Below the pieces are notes generated by a model that saw only the letters and a list, made by a program, of their open reading frames with translations, searched no databases and was not told the origin of the DNA. A DNA stretch of 64,000 bases from Schistocerca nitens (lineage: Eukaryota > Arthropoda > Insecta > Orthoptera > Acrididae): positions 910,010,742 through 910,074,741 of the forward strand of contig NC_064615.1 in NCBI RefSeq assembly GCF_023898315.1, read 5' to 3'. The position numbers and the translations under genes are program-made. This document shows, in pieces, positions 56,486-64,000 of the stretch (position 1 is the stretch's first letter; each line of letters starts with the position of its first letter).

Positions 56486-58480
56486 AATCTCTGCTCTCTT
56501 AGACCAACAACTTCAACCTATTTCCTGGAACTTACCCTCCTATATAAAAGATACCAACCATTTCCTCGACCGACTCTCCACAGTTTCTGTCCCTTTACCA
56601 CACGGTGCCCTGCTCGTCACTATCGATTCCACCTCCCTGTACACTAACATTCCTAATGCCCATGACCTTACTACTATCGAACACTACCTTTCCAGGCACC
56701 CTATGGATTCCAAACCAACAACCTTCTTTCTAGTCTCCATGACGAACTATATCCTCACCCACAATTACTTCTCCTTTGAAGGCATTACCTACAAACAAAC
56801 CCACGGTAAGGCTATGGGCACCTGCATGGCACCATCCTATGCTGACCTATTCATGGGCCATCTAGAGGAAGCCTTCCTAAAAACCCAGAATCCTAAAACC
56901 CTCACCTGGTTCAGATTCATTGAGGACATCTTTGCTATCTGGATTGAAGGTGAGGACACCTTATTCACATTCACCCAGAAACTCAACAACTTCTCCCCCA
57001 TTTGCTTCACCTGGGCCTACTCAACCCAACAAGCCACCTTCCTAGATGTTGACCTTCACCTCAGAGATGGCTACATCAGTACCTCCATCCATATCAAACC
57101 TACTAACCACCAGCAATACCTCCATTTCGACAGCTGCCACCCAATCCATACCAAGAAGTCCCTTCCATACAGCCTAGCCACTCATGGTCATCGCATCCAC
57201 AGTGATGAGCAGTCCCTCTCAAAATATACCTGACCATAATTATCCTCCCATCCTTGTACAAAAACAAATCTCCCGTGCCTTATCTTTCCGGTCTCCCACC
57301 ACCTCCCAACGTCCCACATTCCAGCCACAGAGGAGCATTCTCCTATAATTCAGTACCATCCGGGACTGGAGCAACTGAATTACATTCTCCACCAGGGTTT
57401 CAAATACCTCTCGTCATGCCCTGAAATGAGAAATGCCCTGCCCACTATCCTTCCCACCCCTCCTACCGTGGTATTCCGCCGTCAACCAAACCTACACAAT
57501 ATACTCATCCATCCTTACACAACCCCTGCTCCCAATCCCTTACCTCATGGCTCATACTACTATAATAAACCTATATGCAAGACCTGTCCCATACATCCTC
57601 CTACCACCCCCTACTCCAGTCCGGTCACTAACATCACCTATCCCATCAAAGGCAGGGCTACCTGTCAAACCATTCATATGATTTACAAGCTAAGCTGCAA
57701 CCACTGTGCTGCATTCTATGTAGGCATGACAACCAACAAGCTCTCTGTCCACATGAATGGCCACTGACAAACTGTGGCCAAAACACAAGTGGGCCACCCT
57801 GTTGCTGAACACACTGCCAAACATGATATCCCTCATCTCAATGACTGCTTCACAACCTGTACCATATGGATCATTCCCACCAACACCAGCTTTTCTGAAT
57901 TGTGCCGATGGGAATTTTCCCTCCAATACATCCTACATTCCCATAATCATCCTGGCCTCAACCTTCGTTAGTCACTGTCCTCACCCATCCAACCCCCTCC
58001 CTGTTCCCATTCCAGCACTACACAGCTGTCATTTCACCGCCACACCCAGTCTTAATTTCTCTCTTTTTATTTCTCTCTTTTCCATTACCCCCCTCCCCCT
58101 CCACACTTTCGCTACTGCCCTCTGTCTAAGCTGCAACACTTCACTGTCGGCCACTTCCACCATACTATCCCTCCCCTTCCCCGCCCCAGCCTCCTCCTTA
58201 CCCCCACCCGGCTGCCACTCCCATCATGCACTGGTGCTGCTGTTTGCAGTGTGGTTTCAGTGCTCTGAGACTGCAGATGTGTGTGCAAGTTGCGTTTATG
58301 TGAGTGTGTGTCAGCAGTAGACACACAAACACATGCACCACACTAAGGCCTTAATCGCCAAACGCTTTAATTGTGTGAATCTTTTTGTTGTACCTATCAT
58401 GACTCAGCATCTCCACTATAAGGTGAGTAGCAACTTTCCTTCTCTAGTATTGTTACATTCCATCCTGGATTTTCCGTTGT
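56486..58480 (+). mobile_element. Penelope-like element (PLE) 2, broken
   Basis: Same protein layout as PLE 1 but a different lineage. The reverse transcriptase reads 'VTIDSTSLYTNIPNAHDLTT' (motif A region), 'HGKAMGTCMAPSYADLFMGH', 'FRFIEDIFAIW' (the catalytic pair reads ED rather than DD) and 'ATFLDVDLHLRDGYI'. After some breaks come the linker 'CKTCPIHPPTTPYSSPVTN' and the GIY-YIG-like 'IYKLSCNHCAAFYVGMTTNK'. The tail ends about 58480 after 'gactcagcatctccactata'. It lies in the SDR intron between the visible exons. It is inactive by its broken frame and altered catalytic pair. Confidence 0.88.
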
Positions 58481-59281
58481 TTGATATTAGGCAATAAAAC
58501 ACATAAGATGTAAAAGATATTAGGTAAAAGCCACTGATGCATGCTTCAGACATAAAAGAATATTTTGGGGTGGGGGCAGGCACAAAGATAACCAATGCTA
58601 TTAAGAATAACAGAAAGTAATTTAATATTTTGTATAAAACTGCTACATCTGCATTTGTGATGCTTATATTTATTCACATGTAAAAATAAAAATAAAGAAA
58701 GATTAGTGTAAACAGTAGTTGTTATTATAAAAACAATATATAGAAAGTTCATTGGCTGAAACAAAAGGATATACTTTAAACTGGTAACATATGAAATATG
58801 CTGTGTAATGGAACAATTACGGATTAATTTCGATGGCTGTTACATGATGTCTACAAAAACAGAGCTTAATTGTGTACAATAATTTTAAATTTTTTTAAAG
58901 TTTAAAGAATATTTTTAAAAAGTGTGATTTTGCAGGGGTGGGGAGGATGAGGATTAATAGAAATTTACAGAAACAAAACGAAGCAGTAAAAAACAGAAGG
59001 GGATGGCAGAAGCTGTATAGTGGGAAAAGGAGGTGGTTAGTTTCAGGAAGCAGATGATGTGGGGAGGGGTCGGAGGCGGACTGGAGGGGGTAATGAAACA
59101 TTCACCAAATATTTGGAAACACATTTACATTTTCCAAGCAGCTTTGCGTAACCACTAGAAATATATGGGGCCATCTGATGATCACAAGAATTACGTTCAC
59201 CATATCTACATCTGCAGCTCTTGAACATGTTGGGAAATAAGCCACTGTGAAGTGGTTGAGGAAAATAACAAGTGTAATTGA
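58481..59281. other. AT-rich intron DNA with weak repeat copy 2
   Basis: About 59085-59250 resembles 56180-56390 in direct orientation. Otherwise nothing recognised. Confidence 0.45.
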
Positions 59282-59306
59282 ATGACACGAAAGAGGAAGG
59301 GCGGGC

Positions 59307-59416
59307 GGGGGGGGGGGGGGGGGGGGGGGCAATATGACCAATGCTAATACAAATACTGGAAGGCAGTTATTCTTAGTAGCACTGATTATATTGCTTCCCT
59401 CCCCCCCCCCCCCCTC
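59307..59416. repeat. Poly-G tract and poly-C tract ~70 bp apart
   Basis: A G run at about 59307-59329 and a C run at about 59400-59415 on the same strand, separated by ordinary sequence. They could pair with each other or form G-quadruplex / i-motif structures. Confidence 0.9.
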
Positions 59417-59599
59417 CCCATTCCTACACGACACTTCATGATGTTTACACGTGAACTGTAACAGTGGAATTCCATGTCATGTACTGCAAGCATCTATTTA
59501 TCAATGTATGCAAAAATAATGGAATTATCACGCAAAATAAATAGTTCATTTACCTTGTTTCCTAACACACCACACATTGCTTGTGCAGAGTGTGATGTG

Positions 59600-60040
59600 C
59601 CTCAGATGATATTTGGAAGATCATATCAATTGTGTCCATGTCAGTTGTCCAGATACAATATTGCAGCACATACCTGTTTATTGGTCATCAGTTCACATAA
59701 TAGCTGTGCTACAGGGTCCAGAAACGAAAGACTGTCACATATTTAGGGATTTTAGAGATGTTCTCACTTTTACTAATGGCAGGCTTGGCCTATATGTCCA
59801 GATATACTTTCTTGACAAGGGCTTTTATCTCATACCCATCTGAAGTCTTTTGACATATAAATAAGGTAAAGAATCATGATATTTGTACACTATTTTTCGT
59901 GTTTGCCTATTTCTTGCTTTTGTGATTTATGCTTCTATTGTTTATTCCAGATTTTGTACTTGAAAATGGCCTAAGGCTAAAATCTGGATTGTATAAAAAT
60001 AAAATAAAAATTATTACAGTCAAATGGTGGCAGCATTATT
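59600..60040 (-). repeat. Unclassified dispersed repeat, copy B (inverted to copy A)
   Basis: Reverse complement shares 'ccttaggccattttc', 'ggaataaacaatagaagcat', 'tatgtcaaaagac' and 'tttcgtttctggac' with 50320-50700. It lies about 570 bp from the donor of the first visible SDR exon. Confidence 0.75.
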
Positions 60041-60616
60041 CAATAAACTTACCAGGACTGTGGCTCTAGCCAAAATAAAAATTGTCAATGTATGTACTTT
60101 GTTCCAACTGAAGTTTTACAAACATAGGGGACATGAATTTCTGGTGCAAGATCAAATTTATTGCTTGCTCTCCTACTGTATCCTGCATACATCACTATGT
60201 CTAACTGAATGACATAACAGTGGCTTCATTATTACATTTTGTTTACAGTTCTGAAGCAAGAACAATGATTACAGTAACTTAAGCCACTATAATCCCACAT
60301 GCCCAATTAAAAAAAAAAATCCTCATCCTGTCACAAGTGATACAGCTTCTTTATCACCCTCTGCCATGATTATGTCATTGTATACCAGCCATTTGTCCTG
60401 CAATTTTTGTAAGTTCTCATCACACCATTGTTTTTAAGGCCAAATTAACTCAGGAACTAAGCTTATGGAGTACAATGTAGATCTGACATTAATGACTAAA
60501 GTTTTTACAGGGTAGATTTATGGCCATAATATATTATCTTGTGCGCATGTATTGCTATTGCATCATGAAATTTCATTTATAAATACGTTTGGGGCCATAA
60601 AAGGACACCTATTTAC

Positions 60617-60746
60617 CTGCTAATATGGATAATAAAACCATCATTAACTCCTCTCTGTAACATGCCTTGTACAGCCTCTCTTGTGCAGATGCTAAGTCCA
60701 AGAACATTAATTTCTAGAATTTTCCTCCACTCCTCTGTTGGTGCCT
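60617..60746 (-). CDS. SDR internal exon (central fold segment)
   Basis: This 130-bp exon encodes 42 full codons plus two bases at each end: APTEEWRKILEINVLGLSIC and on to ...GFIIHIS. The phrase 'EINVLG' is the conserved helix-4 Asn region of classical SDRs, and 'GFIIHIS' leads into the catalytic Ser strand. On the minus strand the acceptor is ...ttttcag at 60749-60747 and the donor is AG|GTAAAT, with GT at 60616-60615. The exon ends after two bases of a Ser codon, completed by the first base (T) of the next exon, so phase agrees exactly. The exon before it should carry the NNAG motif; none was found between 60747 and 64000. Confidence 0.87.
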
Positions 60747-61439
60747 CTGAAAATAAACAGTATTTTAAAAGATGACTTACCTTACTTTAGAGATAACTTT
60801 AAATTTTTGTTTCACAAAAATATAAACTTATCTTTTAGTATTTATGTGCTCTTGTAATGAAACAAGGTCCTGACTCATGAATTTGTTGCAGGTTACTAAA
60901 GAATGTCACAGGTTACTAAGAGATTATGGGCTGAGGAACAAACATTCCACTGTGGTAGTAATTTTTTGTGTTTCTGAAGCCTGTAATATGTATATATTCC
61001 ACTGGTGAGGTTATATAAGTGGGAGAAGAGATTTTATTAAGAGCTTCAGTATTCAGAAATTTGGAAATTCATTTTTAATCATGTCAACATGAAATGCAAA
61101 TCACCTTTCATACTGAAATTTCTGGGTATCTTTAAACGAAGTTATGTCACTTATGCACAAAATGGATTATCTGGTTTGCGTATTATTCGTGAGCCTAAAA
61201 AGAAGTACAATATTTTTCTCTAGCAAATAACAATAAACATTCTGTCAGGTGACAAATGCCATTTCTATTGTTTAAACAATTGTCAGGTGATAAGAGTATC
61301 ATTTCCATTGTTACTGGCCAGCCTGTTCCACATAAATCAAAAACTAACTCTACATTCTCGTGTTAATCTGTGTGTGTCAATGATGCAAGTTTGCAAGTTA
61401 AAACACATTTATAAAAACAGATGACAGAAATGAAAGAAA

Positions 61440-62045
61440 TGTCTTGACATTAAAACAAGAATTGGAATAAAATGAAAGATTTGAGAGGGGGATACTGCTG
61501 TGAAGCTAAGTGCTGATTACGGTACTGGAATGCAAACTGTTTGGGTCATTAAAAAGAATAAGCAGGAAATACAAGATTTTGTCAGGAAATGCAATTCTAG
61601 TTCCACCTGCATGAAAAGCATTAAAATATCTACATTTGATGAATTACCTTCTGCTCTTATGCAATGGTTTAGCCAAAAATGAGTAGAGTAGAAGGTGTCA
61701 TTGTTTTAGGCGCAATGTGTGTCGACAAAAACTAAACTTTTTCTTGAAGCTCTAGGGTTAAAAACAGAATTAAATTCCTCGTCTGGATGGATAACCAGAT
61801 TCAAACGACATTACAGGATTTATGAATTTACCATGCAAAGAGAGCGGCTTAGTTCAAATGTTGTGGCAGATAATTCCTTCCATGAGGAGTTCCAGAAATT
61901 GGTGGAAGAGAACTTCACAGCAGACCAAATTTATAACGCAGACAAAGTATCAAGAGACCAATACAATTCAGGGTTAATAGAGATTAAAGATAGGGGGATG
62001 TCTTCAGCTATTCTTTTGTTCATTCAGAAGATAGCCATGTGATGA
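61440..62045 (+). mobile_element. pogo/Tigger-like transposase N-terminal remnant
   Basis: 'KLSADYGTGMQTVWVIKKNK' matches the first helix-turn-helix of pogo/Tigger (CENP-B-like) transposases. After a frame change, 'TKLFLEALGL', 'NSSSGWITRFKRHYRIYEF', 'RERLSSNVVADNSFHEEFQK' and 'ADQIYNADK' match the CENP-B-type domain and the start of the DDE region (QIYNADET). The copy stops after about 180 codons; the rest of the DDE domain is missing. It is shifted near 61680-61720 and inactive. It lies upstream of the visible SDR exons in transcript terms. Confidence 0.75.
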
Positions 62046-62949
62046 GAGGACACACACATTGTCAGATAGTGAGTCATGAGATGTTCACAAAAAGTCAATG
62101 AACCTGTAGAAAAATCACTGCAAAAGAGATTTTCCCAGTAGACTACAGAGCTTGGCCCACACCTGGGCAAAAGAGGCACATGTTCCCAAGGAGAGAATGT
62201 AGCACTCATAGCACCCTCTCTTACTGTGTTTTATGTTTTATTAAGTAACGAGCCTTTACACGGAGCAGCTTCGAAGTGTTGAGTGCATTCTTTGAAGGAT
62301 TTAACTTGTTGCATGTCTTTGGACCTCCATGGTGCACCCAACAGTGTAGAAGCCCCACAGGGAGAACAATAGCAGTTCCAGCACTGCAGATGATTGTGTC
62401 ATAGAGACATCTCCAGCGATATCACAGATGCAATTTAACAACAGAGATGACAGCAGAGGTATACCAGTGCTAGTTGGCACTTTGGAGAGCCCAATATGGC
62501 AACTGGATTGTTATGAGGTGATGAAGTGACATCACCACAGGAAAGTGAGACAGACTGAGATAGTAAGCAGTACTTCAATCAGTATGCCCCCTTCCTGGTG
62601 ATGTACTGTCGCCCTCCCCCCCTCCCTCCACCCCAATAGGTCAGTGGTGTGCATTGATATCCCTACACAGGACACATTGGAGAGGGGGGGGGGGGGGGGA
62701 GGACTCAGACTAAGGTGGCTGGGGGACATTTGCACTCACACTGCTATTGTTTCTCAAATGGTAGTGAAGGAAATCCACTCACTGATGAAACCTGTGTGAG
62801 CCAATATACAGAGCCATCCAACATACAGAGCCCCCCTGATACTCTCTCAGGGCCAGTAGAATTCCAACAGTATGCATAATAACCACACATGCCTGGAGAG
62901 TAATTATCAGTAAAATACATTTCTTGGAAAGGTACAAAGATCACATAAC
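62046..62949. other. No recognised feature; poly-G tract inside
   Basis: A G run lies at about 62683-62700. No gene or repeat family was recognised and no exon with the SDR cofactor motif was found. Confidence 0.45.
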
Positions 62950-63715
62950 ATGATGACATCAGTTATTGCAGTCCTGGTAGGAGATAGTAATATCCACTGT
63001 AGTTCCAGTGAATTATCACATTAAGAGCATACTGGTTAGGCATGAAAGGACCAAGAGGATAGGTCACAAATGTGGATTACTATGTATCAGTGGGTTTGGA
63101 ACCTCTAATACCATGGGTTGAAACCCAAATGATTGAGTTAAATAATGTTAAGAGAGAAGTAAAAAGAAAAAGATGCTTCCTGGAATAACTGATTGTAAAG
63201 AGGAAGGGTTATCACGAGAAATGGAGGAGTATGTTTGGGTATACACAATACCATAAAGGAACACGAAGGACAGTTCCAAACATTCAAGCAGATGACAGTA
63301 ATATCAAGGGATGCAAAGAAAGCAAACATGCAGTACAGTAGAATAATGGTTACGGTTGGGGTGGAGGGCAGGGGGCAGGGATGTGAAGGTCACAAAAGAG
63401 GGAAGTTGTCAAAAGGTTCATCTTTAATATCAGAGACATTTATATTGCTGTGAAATAATACAAGTGAGGAAATTTGCAAGGGTTGACAGAATAAGTAAAA
63501 ATTCTAAAAATCATGGTGGGAGCCTTGAGATTTAATAAGGATTCCTTTTAAACTTTTGTATAAGTAATTGTATGCCCCCACATGAATGGACAGCAGCAGC
63601 AGTAATATCTGTGCACAAGGGAGAAGGATTAAGAGGCAATAGCAAAAACTGCTGACCATTTAGTTTTACATGTATTTTAAGTAAAATATCTGAAGGGATC
63701 ATTCATACATATATG
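62950..63715 (+). mobile_element. Probable LINE remnant
   Basis: Weak pieces only: 'VIAVLVGDSNIHCSSSE' near 62965 resembles the GDFNIH endonuclease box, and near 63580-63700 'WTAAAVISVHKGEGLRGNSK' with 'LSKISEGIIHTYMKN' resembles the start of a LINE reverse transcriptase (W..A.V.P.HK.G...NYRPISL...L.KI.E..I). Many stops. Clade unknown. Confidence 0.45.
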
Positions 63716-63724
63716 AAAAACATA

Positions 63725-64000
63725 TAAAAAAACAAAGATGCTGTGACTTACCAACTGAGAAAGCGCTGGAAGATAGACAATAAAAAACACACAAACACAC
63801 ACACAGATTTCAAGCTTTCGCAACCCAAGGTTGCTTCATCAGGAAAGAGTGAAGGAGAGGGAAAGACAAAAGGATGTGGGTTTTAAGGGAGAGGGTAAGG
63901 AGTCATTCCAGTCCCGGGAGCAGAAAGACTTACCTTAGGGAGAAAAGGGACAGGTATACATGAGAGTGAGCGGCCCCCCCCCCCCCCCCCCCACACACAC
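63725..64000 (-). mobile_element. Penelope-like element 3, 3' tail, cut by the window edge
   Basis: The minus strand repeats the 3' tail of PLE 1: 'cagtcccgggagcagaaaga' and 'ttaagggagagggtaaggag' on plus mirror the PLE 1 text at 40090-40150, and the hammerhead-like core lies at 63814-63842. A poly-C run precedes 'acacacac' at the edge. The coding part should lie beyond 64000. Confidence 0.85.
63814..63842 (-). ncRNA. Hammerhead-ribozyme-like core in PLE 3 tail
   Basis: The minus strand reads CTGATGA, A, GCAACC-TTGG-GTTGC, GAAA. Stem II keeps the GCAAC/GTTGC pairing of PLE 1 while the loop differs (CTTGG against CGTTT), as expected of a conserved structure. Stems I and III were not identified. 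Confidence 0.6.

Larger units (their letters stand above)
41373..60746 (-). other. SDR gene span (DHRS11 / farnesol dehydrogenase-like), partial
   Basis: Three coding exons (60746-60617, 50055-49926, 41522-41373) read in order on the minus strand and join in consistent phase to about 136 residues of a classical short-chain dehydrogenase/reductase. Introns are about 10.6 kb and 8.4 kb, filled with LINEs, Penelope-like elements and a DNA transposon. The family consists of soluble NAD(P)(H)-dependent oxidoreductases; insect members of this type include farnesol dehydrogenases in juvenile-hormone metabolism, but the substrate here cannot be read from the sequence. The N-terminal Rossmann part (TGxxxGxG, NNAG) was not found up to 64000 and should lie further right. 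The last codons after ...PPIVQ should lie left of 41373 and were not found. All visible splice sites are canonical and no stop interrupts the exons, so the gene looks intact rather than a pseudogene. Confidence 0.85.

Noticed and set aside
58340-58375. Hammerhead core in the PLE 2 tail
   Set aside because: The CUGANGA box is not present ('actaaggcc' instead) and the GAAA is altered; at most a decayed remnant.
1-64000. CRISPR arrays, operons, bacterial or organellar genes
   Set aside because: The tandem repeats seen are simple microsatellites. No spacer-repeat structure, ribosome-binding sites or prokaryotic gene order are present.

Overview
This is animal nuclear DNA from a large, repeat-rich genome, most likely an orthopteran and probably a locust or grasshopper (Schistocerca-like). 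The evidence is split coding exons with GT/AG borders, several tRNA- and 5S-derived SINE families with target-site duplications, RTE-type LINEs, many Tc1/mariner transposons, Penelope-like elements, long (TA)n, (CA)n and (TG)n tracts, and no bacterial gene layout. The genus is inferred from repeat sequences I recall, not from a search.

The only host gene I can support is on the minus strand: a short-chain dehydrogenase/reductase (SDR) of the DHRS11 / farnesol-dehydrogenase-like type. Three internal coding exons are visible, in transcript order 60746-60617, 50055-49926 and 41522-41373. Their borders are clean and the phases match across introns of about 10.6 and 8.4 kb. The upstream exon(s) with the cofactor-binding TGxxxGxG motif lie beyond the right edge or were not found. 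The last few codons lie in an exon I could not locate.

Layout: (a) 1-29.7 kb is a dense graveyard of transposable elements: a 5S-derived SINE, a palindromic foldback element, RTE-like LINEs on both strands, Tc1 and mariner transposons, and SINEs inserted into LINEs and transposons. (b) 29.7-38.3 kb is AT-rich DNA with few recognisable features and one weak fossil of an LTR-type element. (c) 38.4-40.3 kb is a Penelope-like element (PLE) with a long open reverse transcriptase/GIY-YIG frame and a hammerhead-ribozyme-like tail. (d) 41-61 kb is the SDR gene. Its introns hold an RNase H LINE of about 5.7 kb nested inside another LINE, a second PLE, a DD41D/rosa-like transposon, diverged direct repeats, and a pair of inverted repeats near the two ends of one intron. 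(e) 61-64 kb has a pogo/Tigger-like transposase remnant, a LINE remnant and the tail of a third PLE running off the edge.

Observations most worth a second look: a 341-bp mosaic at 2033-2373, made of three nearby segments in order and almost identical to them; hammerhead-like cores in the PLE tails, including an inverted tail pair around a (GT)n tract; the inverted repeats bracketing the 10.6-kb SDR intron; and SINEs that share bodies or tails but carry different RNA-gene-derived heads. No family assignment was tested by database search.
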